Source: an uncultured Corynebacterium sp.
GTDB taxonomy: Bacteria > Actinomycetota > Actinomycetes > Mycobacteriales > Mycobacteriaceae
Reading direction: 5' to 3'
Length of the DNA: 27,090 nucleotides
Assembly (NCBI RefSeq): GCF_947253065.1
Contig: NZ_CAMXWS010000024.1
Span: 1 to 27,090 of the forward strand
Positions within the stretch are counted from its first letter, which is position 1, and each line of letters opens with the position of its first letter. Below, in pieces: positions 12,344 to 20,232 of the stretch. Made by a program: the position numbers and the translations under genes. The notes below the pieces were generated by a model. The model had not been told where the DNA came from. It ran no database searches and saw nothing but the letters and a program-made list of their open reading frames with translations.

Positions 12344-15300
12344 TAACCCCATCCCACCGACAACGTTGTGGCGGTACATGGGCGAGAAATTCATGCCCAC
12401 CGACCAGCAAGCTGCCGTGATCGGTGCAGAACCTGGTCCTTTGCTTGTCGTGGCTGGCGCTGGTGCCGGCAAGACAGAGACCATGGCTTCGCGTGTGGTG
12501 TGGCTGGTGGCCAATGGCTATGTGCGCCCCGAAGAAGTGCTCGGCCTGACATTCACCAGGAAAGCAGCCCAGGAACTGGGCAAACGTATCCGCACTCGGT
12601 TGGAAAAGCTCGCCGCGAATGAGCAATTGGTGCGTCGCCTCGACCCATCGGGTGAATTGGCGAAGAACCTGACCGCGATCGCCCCGACGGTGTCCACCTA
12701 CGACTCTTATGCCGGCAACCTGATCCGCGAATATGGCTTGCTTGTTCCCGTTGAACCGGATGCGCGTTTGATCACGGATGCGGAACTCCACGCGATCGCG
12801 TGGGATGTGGTCAATGACCACGGTGGAAAACTACTCGATGGGGTGGAAGCGAACCCGGCACTGGACACGGTGGTGGAAACGCTGCTCGGCCTAGTTACCA
12901 ACATGGGCAATGAGCTCTTCCCATTTGAACGAATCGCCGAAGAATCAGATGCCTTCTTGTCCAACCTGGCCAGTCTGCCAAAGGGGAAGGCAAGGACCGA
13001 GCACTACAACAAGGATGTGCAGCGGTGGGCGGATACACAACAACTGCGCCGCGCCTATGCCGAATTAGCCAAGGAGCTGGGGCGCGAGCTGCGTGACCGT
13101 GGTGTGGTCACCTTCAATGAGCAGATGTCTGTGGCTGCCCAAATGGCGACCGACCACGCCTCGGTGGGCGCGAGCCAACGTGATCGTTTCCGTGTGGTCA
13201 TGCTGGACGAGTACCAGGACACTTCCCACGCGCAGCGGGTGCTGCTGCGCAGTTTGTTTGGTGAGAATCGCGACGATGCCAGCAGGCACGCCCACCCGTT
13301 GACCGTGACGGCGGTGGGCGATCCGATGCAGGCGATTTATGGCTGGCGTGGTGCGACGGCGGCGAACCTGGCTGCGTTTGTGGAGGACTTCCCGCTAGCC
13401 GATGGTGAGCCAGCCCCGAAGGCGCAACTGACCACCTCGTGGCGCAACCCGCCGGAGGTCTTGGCCACCGCGAACTCCGTTTCCGCTGCCGTGCTGGGTA
13501 CCCCGGAGGGCGGTCAGCGTGCGGTGGAGCCGTTGACGTCTAAGCCGGATGCGGAACCTGGCGTGGTGGAACTCGGTTTCTATGCCACCGAAGATGAGGA
13601 AATCACGGTGGTCACTGACATGCTGGCCCAGGATTATCAGGAGCGCATAAGCACTGGAAAACCTGTGTCTTCGGCCGTGCTGGTGCGTAAAAATAAGCAT
13701 TCGGCAGCGGTCGCCGAAGCATTGGAAAACCGCGGTGTGCCTTATGAGATCGTCGGCACCGCCGGTCTGCTCACCGTGCCGGAGATCGCTGATGTGGTCG
13801 CGGTGGCGCGCATGCTCGTGCACCCACAAGATTCAGCGGCGGCACTGCGGATTCTCGCCGGTCCGGCCTGCGGGCTCGGACTGAAGGACATTTCAGCTTT
13901 GGCCGGTCGTGCGGCGAATCTTGCCGGTGAGCGCCGTGGTTCTGCGGTGGATGATCTGCCCGCTGATACAGATCCCCGCGAGCGCCTTCAAGTCCAATTG
14001 GCTGAGCTCATTGAATCAGCCGAAAACGCCAAGGGCGCCAATGAGCGCGCTGTTGGTTTGGGCGATGCGGTGGCTGACCTCGGTGAACCGGAGCGCTATT
14101 CCGAGCAAGGCCTGATCCGTTTGCAGGAGCTCGCAGCAAAGCTGCGTGCCCTGCGCACTCGGAGTTTGGGCAAGCGCCTGCCGGATCTGTTTGATGACAT
14201 CGTGTCTATCTTCGGCATTCGCACCGAGGTGCTTGCCCGACCGTCGACCACTGGCACGGTTCACCTGGACAAATTCGCCTCCATCGTGGCGGCATACCCG
14301 GGAGCGGACCTGGAGAGCTTCCTGGCCTACCTGGATCTCGCCGCCGAATACGAAGACGGCCTTGAGCTCGGTGCAGTGACCACGAGCGATGACCGTGTAC
14401 AAATCCTCACAGCCCACAAGGCGAAGGGCTTGGAGTGGGACACCGTCGCCGTAGTCCATGCGGACACGCAAACGTACAGCGTGACCACCGAGACCTTCCT
14501 GACCTGGGTCAAATACGTCCCCGATGATGATTTCGACGCCCTCGGTGCAGCCGAGACCCGCAGCGAATTCCAGAAGCTTGCCGAAGAGTATAAAAAGACC
14601 AAGAAGGGCGAGCTCGAGGAAGAAGCAGCGCGCCTGTTCTACGTCGCCGTCACCCGCGCGGCAGAACGCCTGCTGGTCACCGGATCCGCGACAGTGCCCG
14701 AGCGCGCAAGGCCAGCTGAACCATACGGACATTTCCTCGCTCTGAAAGACGTGCTCATGCAGCCGGATGCTGTCCCCGCCGCGAGTGTTTTGCACTGGTG
14801 GGATGGCACAGAAACGGATGATGAGCAAGCACCGAGCGCCGCGCGTGAGGGCACCTGGCCACACTATGCCGCCGATCCAGCTCTGCGCGCCGCAGCGGAC
14901 GCAGTGAATGCCGCCCGCGAAGAGCTGCCCAAGCTTTCTGATGGCGAGCTCTACTCGCTGTGGGAGCGCGACGTCGAAGCCCTCATCGAAGAGCACGAAG
15001 CCGCGCAGCGCCCCGCAGTTCCAGTTGTCATGCCAGCCACACTCACGGCTTCCGATATAGTTGCCTTGCGCGCTGACCCCGAACAATTCGCCCGTCGCGC
15101 CCGCCGGCCCGTGCCCTTCAAACCCAATGCGTATGCCAAGCGCGGCACCGCATTCCACGAATGGATCGAAGGATTTTTCGGTGCACGGCCCCTGCTTGAC
15201 GACGATGAGTTGCCCGGCAACGACGAACCCGACATCGACGCAGCAACCTTGGCACGCCTGAAGGAGAATTTTTCCGCCAGCCAGTGGGCGACCCGCAGCC

Positions 15301-15629
15301 CCGCGCACATCGAGCATCCCTTTGAGATCGATCTGGGCACATCAACTGTGCGCGGCCGCATCGACGCGGTCTTTGAGGATGAGGATGGCTGGACCATCGT
15401 GGACTGGAAGACCGGCAATAAACCCCAGGCCGCGGAAATGCGCGCGGCGAAACTTCAATTGGCGGTGTACCAGGAAGCATGGCGTCGCATCGCTGCGGAT
15501 GGAAAGCCGATTCGTGCAGTGTTCTTCTATGTCCGCACGGGTGAGGATTTTTCACCGACTGACCTGCCGGAACGTGGGGAGCTAGAAGACCTGCTACGAA
15601 GTGCGGCGCCCGCCGGTCTAGAGTCGTGA
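12336..15629 (+). CDS. adnB: AdnB subunit of the AdnAB helicase-nuclease
   Basis: 1097 residues with a complete UvrD-like motor followed by a RecB-type nuclease. Motor motifs: GAGAGKT (41-47), LTFTRKAAQELGKRI (71-85), DEYQD (291-295), AVGDPMQAIYGWRGA (326-340), TSWRNPPEVL (367-376), LTAHKAKGLEWD (691-702) and LFYVAVTRAAERL (767-779). Nuclease residues: H941, GRID with D1010, VDWKTGNK with D1023 and K1025, and Q1041/Y1045. In the mycobacterial enzyme the AdnB motor drives translocation, consistent with AdnA being the decayed partner here. It starts at GTG 12336, eight bases inside adnA, with AAGGAG twelve bases upstream. The stop lies one base before the channel-gene ATG. Confidence 0.95.
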   Translation: MVNNPIPPTTLWRYMGEKFMPTDQQAAVIGAEPGPLLVVAGAGAGKTETMASRVVWLVANGYVRPEEVLGLTFTRKAAQELGKRIRTRLEKLAANEQLVRRLDPSGELAKNLTAIAPTVSTYDSYAGNLIREYGLLVPVEPDARLITDAELHAIAWDVVNDHGGKLLDGVEANPALDTVVETLLGLVTNMGNELFPFERIAEESDAFLSNLASLPKGKARTEHYNKDVQRWADTQQLRRAYAELAKELGRELRDRGVVTFNEQMSVAAQMATDHASVGASQRDRFRVVMLDEYQDTSHAQRVLLRSLFGENRDDASRHAHPLTVTAVGDPMQAIYGWRGATAANLAAFVEDFPLADGEPAPKAQLTTSWRNPPEVLATANSVSAAVLGTPEGGQRAVEPLTSKPDAEPGVVELGFYATEDEEITVVTDMLAQDYQERISTGKPVSSAVLVRKNKHSAAVAEALENRGVPYEIVGTAGLLTVPEIADVVAVARMLVHPQDSAAALRILAGPACGLGLKDISALAGRAANLAGERRGSAVDDLPADTDPRERLQVQLAELIESAENAKGANERAVGLGDAVADLGEPERYSEQGLIRLQELAAKLRALRTRSLGKRLPDLFDDIVSIFGIRTEVLARPSTTGTVHLDKFASIVAAYPGADLESFLAYLDLAAEYEDGLELGAVTTSDDRVQILTAHKAKGLEWDTVAVVHADTQTYSVTTETFLTWVKYVPDDDFDALGAAETRSEFQKLAEEYKKTKKGELEEEAARLFYVAVTRAAERLLVTGSATVPERARPAEPYGHFLALKDVLMQPDAVPAASVLHWWDGTETDDEQAPSAAREGTWPHYAADPALRAAADAVNAAREELPKLSDGELYSLWERDVEALIEEHEAAQRPAVPVVMPATLTASDIVALRADPEQFARRARRPVPFKPNAYAKRGTAFHEWIEGFFGARPLLDDDELPGNDEPDIDAATLARLKENFSASQWATRSPAHIEHPFEIDLGTSTVRGRIDAVFEDEDGWTIVDWKTGNKPQAAEMRAAKLQLAVYQEAWRRIAADGKPIRAVFFYVRTGEDFSPTDLPERGELEDLLRSAAPAGLES
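15619..15624 (+). promoter_or_regulatory. -10 element (TAGAGT) inside the end of adnB, for a leaderless channel mRNA
   Basis: TAGAGT is followed by six bases and ATG 15631. There is no Shine-Dalgarno in front of the channel gene, so either this promoter or reinitiation after adnB must supply expression. Confidence 0.35.
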
Positions 15630-15630
15630 T

Positions 15631-16749
15631 ATGGCGCTTTCGTTCCGGCCGCAGATCGCGTTCCGCAACAGGTTGCGCAGTGAGGAGCTCACTGCGCTGC
15701 CTGACCATGCGCTGATCAATGTCATCCGCCTGCCCCAGGCAGCGCGCACAACTCCATGGGCCTTGATCAGTCGGCGATTCCTGTACGCGATCTTCCTTAT
15801 TGTCCTCGTCGCGCTCATCGTTTACGCAGATCGGAACGCGTACACGGAGCCACTGACATTCATCGATGCCGTGTATTACTCCGCGGTGTCTTTGTCCACG
15901 ACGGGCTATGGCGATATCACCCCGGTGACTCAGACAGCCAGGCTAGTCAACATCTTCATTGTCACTCCGTTGCGTGTAGCGTTCCTGATGCTGCTCGTCG
16001 GCACGACGCTGTCCGTGCTCACGGAGGATTCCCGTAAGACGCTGCAACTTCAACGATGGAGGAAAAACGTGCGCAACCACGTCATCATCATCGGTTATGG
16101 CACCAAGGGCAGGTCCGCCGTCGAGGCACTGCTCGCTGAGGGCATGGCGCCTTCCAATATCGTCGTCATCGATGCCAATAATGAGGCTCTTGTTCATGCC
16201 GAGAACCGTGGGCTTGTGGCTGTGCACGGCAATGCTACGAAGTCGGATGTGCTCAAGATTGCTGGTGTGAGCCGTGCCCGTTCCGTCGTGGTTGCCCCAT
16301 CGTCTGATGACACGGCGGTGCTGGTCACCCTGTCTGTGCGTGAGATCAACCCGGGGGTGAATATCGTCGCGTCGGTGCGCGAAGCTGAAAACCAGCACCT
16401 GCTGGAACAATCCGGCGCCGATTCCGTAGTGATTTCTTCCGAGACCGCCGGCCGTCTCCTCGGCATTGCTACCTCCACTCCGACGGTGGTGGAGATGATG
16501 GAGGACCTGCTCAGCCCGAATGCCGGCTTCACCGTTTCTGAGCGCCCGATCATTGATGATGAGGTCGGTGCCAATCCGCGTCACTTGGCCGATATCGTGC
16601 TGGGCGTGGTCCGCTCCGGCGAGCTGTACCGCCTGGATTCTCCAGAGGCGGAGACAGTCGAGCCGGGTGACAAGCTTCTGTATATCCGTTATACGGAGGA
16701 GACCCCGGAAGATCTGTCTGAGGCTGCCCGCAACGAAGAGGATGATTAA
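15631..16749 (+). CDS. cglK: two-helix potassium channel with RCK (TrkA-N/TrkA-C) domain, CglK-like
   Basis: 372 residues. A cytoplasmic N-terminus, helix 1 (about 50-66), a pore loop with K+ selectivity filter TTGYGD (90-95), helix 2 (about 105-131), then an RCK regulator. The RCK opens with VIIIGYGTKGRSAVEALL (Rossmann glycines 155, 157, 160) and ends in a TrkA-C-like subdomain and an acidic tail. This is the MthK/Kch architecture. C. glutamicum CglK, needed for K+ uptake at low pH, is encoded in the same neighbourhood. A strong internal ribosome site precedes V147 and may yield a separate RCK protein. It is embedded between adnB (one-base gap) and uvrD2 (three-base gap). Confidence 0.92.
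   Translation: MALSFRPQIAFRNRLRSEELTALPDHALINVIRLPQAARTTPWALISRRFLYAIFLIVLVALIVYADRNAYTEPLTFIDAVYYSAVSLSTTGYGDITPVTQTARLVNIFIVTPLRVAFLMLLVGTTLSVLTEDSRKTLQLQRWRKNVRNHVIIIGYGTKGRSAVEALLAEGMAPSNIVVIDANNEALVHAENRGLVAVHGNATKSDVLKIAGVSRARSVVVAPSSDDTAVLVTLSVREINPGVNIVASVREAENQHLLEQSGADSVVISSETAGRLLGIATSTPTVVEMMEDLLSPNAGFTVSERPIIDDEVGANPRHLADIVLGVVRSGELYRLDSPEAETVEPGDKLLYIRYTEETPEDLSEAARNEEDD
16058..16071 (+). promoter_or_regulatory. internal Shine-Dalgarno and GTG start for a free RCK domain
   Basis: GGAGG at 16058-16062, a six-base spacer and in-frame GTG at 16069 (codon 147), three codons before the first RCK strand. The predicted product is 226 residues. Methanogen MthK uses an internal start at the same boundary. 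The native start of the full-length gene has no such ribosome site. Confidence 0.5.
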
Positions 16750-16752
16750 TAG

Positions 16753-18798
16753 GTGATTGACCTCAGTCAGCTTGATGAGGATCAGCGCGTTGCCGCCACG
16801 GCACCCCGTGGCCCGGTGTGCATTCTCGCTGGTGCAGGTACCGGCAAGACACGCACGATCACGTACCGCATCGCGCACCTGATTGATCAGGGATTCGTCG
16901 TCCCACAGAAGGTGCTCGCGGTGACATTCACCTCGCGCGCTGCCGGTGAGATGCGCGATCGTCTGCGCACCATGGGCATCGGGGGAGTCCAGGCCCGCAC
17001 CTTCCACGCTGCAGCACTGCGTCAGCTGCGCTATTTCTGGCCGCAGGTGGCAGGGGATCTGCCGTGGACATTGATCGACAATAAATTCCCCCTCGTCGCC
17101 CGCGCGACCCGCACTGTTGGGCTGGAACCAGACAAGGAACTCGTGCGCGACCTGCTCGGGGAGATCGAGTGGTCCAAGGCGTCGCTGGTCACCCCGGAGA
17201 GCTACGCAAAGGCGATTGAGAATACTCACCGTGAGCCACCGGCAGATCCAGAGAAGGTCGCTGCGGTGTACAAGCGCTACGAGGAAGCGAAGACCAGCCC
17301 GGAGGGCATGGGCCTCGACTTCGATGACCTGCTGCTTCATGTCGCAGGCGCATTGGAGAACGCCCCGGCCGTCGCCGAGGAATTCCGCAATCAGTACCAG
17401 ACGTTCGTGGTGGATGAGTACCAGGACGTGACCCCGCTGCAGCAGCGAGTATTGGAAGCATGGCTGGGCCAGCGCGATGACCTCACGGTTGTGGGCGATG
17501 CGAATCAGACGATTTATTCGTTCACCGGTGCGACACCGGATTACCTGCTGAATTTCTCACGCACGTACCCGCACGGCACGGTGGTGAAGCTGCAGCGCGA
17601 CTACCGTTCCACACCCGAGGTCACAGAGCTCGCCAACACGGTGATCTCCAAGGCCACGGGCAGGGAAGCGGGCACACGCCTTGAGCTCGAGGGCATGCGC
17701 GATCCGGGCCCGGATCCGATCTTCGCTTCCTACCCGGACGAGCCTTCGGAAGCACGCGATATCGCCGCCCAGATCAAGAAACTCATCGCCTTTGGCACGC
17801 CCGCACGCGAGATCGCTGTGCTCTACCGCATCAATGCGCAATCAGCGGTGTTTGAGCAAGCGCTTTCCGACGCCGGCATTGTCTACCAGGTCCGCGGCGG
17901 CGAAGGCTTTTTCACTCGCCCTGAGATCCGCGAAGCGATCAATGTCTTGGTCTCTGCTACCCGCCGTGGTGATCTACCTGATGATCCGGTGGCTGTGGCG
18001 AAGGCAGCATTCGCACCACTAGGACTTTCTGCCACTGAGCCAGAAGGTGCCCGCCAGCGTGAGCGTTGGCAGACACTCAACGCTTTGGTGGAACTGATCT
18101 CTGACATCGTCAGCACCGGCGAGGCCACCTCATTGCCAGGTGTGCTCGCCTCCCTGCGTCAGCGCGCTGAAGCGAAGCAGCCACCAGCGGTTGACGGCGT
18201 GACCTTGGCCAGCTTGCATGCAGCCAAGGGCTTGGAATGGGATGCGGTCTTCTTGGCCGGACTGGTGGAGAAAACCCTGCCGATCTCGCACGCGATCAAG
18301 GCCGGAGACGAGCAGATCGAGGAGGAACGCCGCCTGTTCTACGTGGGCATCACCCGCGCCCGCGAGCACCTGCACTTGTCCTGGGCGCTTGCCCGCCAGG
18401 AAGGTGGTCGCGCATCACGTGAACGCTCCCGCTTCCTCGACGGGATTGCCCCACAGCTCGATGTGGAACAAGCACCGGAACGCCTCAAGCGCTCGAAGCG
18501 CTGTCGGATCTGTGGAAACGCTCTGGGTACTCCAGCTGAGAAGAGCCTGGGCCGCCATGAGGATTGCGAGCCGACGTATAACGAAGCAGCCTTCTTAGCG
18601 CTTAAGCAGTGGCGTTTGGATACTGCGCGGGAAGCACAGCACCCGCCGTACATGGTGTTTACCGATGCGACATTGCTTTCCATCGTCGAGGCAATGCCGA
18701 GCACGCCGGGACAGATGCTGGATATCTCTGGGATTGGTCCCGCAAAATTGGAGCAGTACGGTGAAGACGTCCTCGCGGTACTTGAGGATTTCCGCTAG
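16753..18798 (+). CDS. uvrD2: UvrD2-type superfamily 1 DNA helicase with HRDC domain
   Basis: 681 residues. A 3'-5' helicase involved in DNA repair and replication; UvrD2 is essential in M. tuberculosis. Motor motifs: GAGTGKT (27-33), TFTSRAAGEMRDRL (58-71), DEYQD (221-225), VVGDANQTIYSFTGA (246-260), QRDYRST (281-287), LHAAKGLEWDAV (489-499) and RLFYVGITRARE (527-538). The linker carries a zinc-type motif: C584-x2-C587-x14-H602-x2-C605. In the mycobacterial protein the third ligand is Cys; here it is His. A C-terminal HRDC domain (about 618-681) ends in the ISGIGPAKLEQYG hairpin. The start is GTG 16753, three bases after the channel gene. The nudC gene that lies between these two in C. glutamicum and M. 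tuberculosis is absent. Confidence 0.94.
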   Translation: MIDLSQLDEDQRVAATAPRGPVCILAGAGTGKTRTITYRIAHLIDQGFVVPQKVLAVTFTSRAAGEMRDRLRTMGIGGVQARTFHAAALRQLRYFWPQVAGDLPWTLIDNKFPLVARATRTVGLEPDKELVRDLLGEIEWSKASLVTPESYAKAIENTHREPPADPEKVAAVYKRYEEAKTSPEGMGLDFDDLLLHVAGALENAPAVAEEFRNQYQTFVVDEYQDVTPLQQRVLEAWLGQRDDLTVVGDANQTIYSFTGATPDYLLNFSRTYPHGTVVKLQRDYRSTPEVTELANTVISKATGREAGTRLELEGMRDPGPDPIFASYPDEPSEARDIAAQIKKLIAFGTPAREIAVLYRINAQSAVFEQALSDAGIVYQVRGGEGFFTRPEIREAINVLVSATRRGDLPDDPVAVAKAAFAPLGLSATEPEGARQRERWQTLNALVELISDIVSTGEATSLPGVLASLRQRAEAKQPPAVDGVTLASLHAAKGLEWDAVFLAGLVEKTLPISHAIKAGDEQIEEERRLFYVGITRAREHLHLSWALARQEGGRASRERSRFLDGIAPQLDVEQAPERLKRSKRCRICGNALGTPAEKSLGRHEDCEPTYNEAAFLALKQWRLDTAREAQHPPYMVFTDATLLSIVEAMPSTPGQMLDISGIGPAKLEQYGEDVLAVLEDFR

Positions 18799-19643
18799 CT
18801 GCCGCTGCACACCGGGCATTTCGGATGCGATTCCGCTGGGAACGGCATGATCTGCACGGGTCCGAAGGGATCGACCATCAGTGTTGAGCCAGGCTCCGGC
18901 TTATCTGGCACAATCCCTGGCGGGTCAGCGACACCCATGAGGCGTCGCATCACCGTCACCACCACCGCTGCACCCATGGCAGTGACTACGGGATCAGCTC
19001 GGCGCTCGTGTTCAGCAATGGTTTCCATCATGCGGTGCAGCAGCTCATCACGGTCACCTAACTGCATGTACATGCACATCGCACACGGAGAGGATCCCGG
19101 TGCGCTGACAGGTCCCACGATCACGCGCGAATCAAAACTGATCACTGGCAGGCACCAATTTCGATGGTGGGCGAGTTGTTTGCCGCAGTCGAAGTAGTCA
19201 TGAGTGGAATCCACCAGCACCAGCGGCGACCTGTCATATCGCTGTAGAAAATCCTCCACGTCCTCCCGTGCGGTCGGGATCCGCACCACAGCACCGGAGG
19301 CGCGCAAGATCCGGGTGATCTCACGTGCCAGAGGCGACGAGCCCATCACAGCCACGGTGGGTTCGGCGGCGGGGATGAGGATGCGGTAGGCGCACAGGTC
19401 GTCGATAAGCGATTGCGCAGCGACTTCGTCCGTCCCGCACCTCTCTTTGAGTGTGGCGCGCAGCGCCCCGATTTCTTCTGGCCAGCGCACGTCATTCAAC
19501 GTGCGGGACAGCGCGGGCGCGACCGGTGATTCGATGAGGCCGCTGCGCGTGGCGTCCACCCCGAACTGCACGGCTGTGTCATCACGTTGCAGGATGTGTA
19601 CCCCGCGGCTGAGCCTGACTAGTGTTGAATCATTCAACAGCAA
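18795..19643 (-). CDS. orphan cyclodehydratase/ThiF-like protein (TOMM leader-binding type, Rv3196-like)
   Basis: 282 residues. The N-terminal region (1-90) looks like a small winged-helix or leader-binding domain. A Rossmann-like strand (VAVMGSSPLAREI, 97-109) has lost the GxGxxG of true E1 enzymes. The signature GPVSAPGSSPCAMC (177-190) and a terminal CPVC (276-279) give two CxxC pairs, a probable structural zinc site. These features match the family named bacteriocin biosynthesis cyclodehydratase (ThiF-like partner of YcaO in azol(in)e peptide synthesis). No YcaO, dehydrogenase or precursor gene is nearby, so the function is unknown. The likely TTG start at 19643 follows a GGGGGGAAG. The stop overlaps the uvrD2 stop by four bases. 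Confidence 0.7.
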   Translation of the reverse strand: MLLNDSTLVRLSRGVHILQRDDTAVQFGVDATRSGLIESPVAPALSRTLNDVRWPEEIGALRATLKERCGTDEVAAQSLIDDLCAYRILIPAAEPTVAVMGSSPLAREITRILRASGAVVRIPTAREDVEDFLQRYDRSPLVLVDSTHDYFDCGKQLAHHRNWCLPVISFDSRVIVGPVSAPGSSPCAMCMYMQLGDRDELLHRMMETIAEHERRADPVVTAMGAAVVVTVMRRLMGVADPPGIVPDKPEPGSTLMVDPFGPVQIMPFPAESHPKCPVCSGS

Positions 19644-19698
19644 TTTGCTTCCCCCCTTTTAACCGCCACTATTCCAGCCGAAAGAGGCCACCGCAGCT

Positions 19699-20232
19699 AT
19701 GCAACGTCCACTTCAGTCGACATCGTCAGACCAGTGGCCGCCAGCTGGGGTGAAAGTGATTCGTTCCGCAAGGCGCACCCGGACTGTGCAAGCCCGGCAT
19801 GTTGGCGATGGGGTAGAAGTGCGTATCCCCGCACGATTCAGTGCCACGCAGGAACGTGAAGCCGTCGAGGAAATCCTGGCGAAGTTGAAGCGGCGCAGCA
19901 CCTCCCAGACTGTGTCCGACGATGACCTTCTGGCGCGGGCGAAAAAGCTCAATGAGCAGGTCTTAGACGGCAAGGCCAAAATCGGTTCCGTGCGCTGGGC
20001 GACCAACCACAACACCCAGTGGGGTTCGTGCACAGTGTCCACCGGTGCGATCCGAATCAGCGACCGGCTGCGCGACGTCCCTGACTGGGTGCTCGACAGC
20101 GTCATAGTGCACGAATTGGTGCACACGTTCATCCCCGGGCACGGCCCACGTTTTTGGGCATGGGCCGACCGGGCCCCGCGTGCCGAGCGCGCGAAAGGCT
20201 ATCTCGAGGCCTATCAGCGCTTCGGTGGCTAG
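19699..20232 (+). CDS. YgjP-type (DUF45) zinc metallopeptidase
   Basis: 177 residues, somewhat shorter than E. coli YgjP. Seen: TNHNTQWGSC (102-111), the conserved strand before the active site; a zinc motif HELVH (138-142) with a third probable ligand H148; and GHGPRFW. It also has RSARRTRTVQARH near the N-terminus. The family is M48-like (WLM/SprT-like fold), cytoplasmic, with no signal peptide. Substrates are largely unknown; some DUF45 proteins accompany restriction enzymes, but there is none here. GAAAGAGG sits eleven bases before the ATG. It is divergent from the cyclodehydratase-like gene (55-bp gap) and overlaps the stop of the next gene by four bases. Confidence 0.88.
   Translation: MQRPLQSTSSDQWPPAGVKVIRSARRTRTVQARHVGDGVEVRIPARFSATQEREAVEEILAKLKRRSTSQTVSDDDLLARAKKLNEQVLDGKAKIGSVRWATNHNTQWGSCTVSTGAIRISDRLRDVPDWVLDSVIVHELVHTFIPGHGPRFWAWADRAPRAERAKGYLEAYQRFGG

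Noticed and set aside
14016..15317. 433-codon minus-strand frame antisense to adnB
   Set aside because: It is a shadow of the adnB coding frame, with no ribosome site or domain.
15943..17340. 465-codon minus-strand frame spanning the channel gene and uvrD2
   Set aside because: Both plus-strand genes are unambiguous; the antisense frame has a Arg/His/Asp-rich shadow composition.
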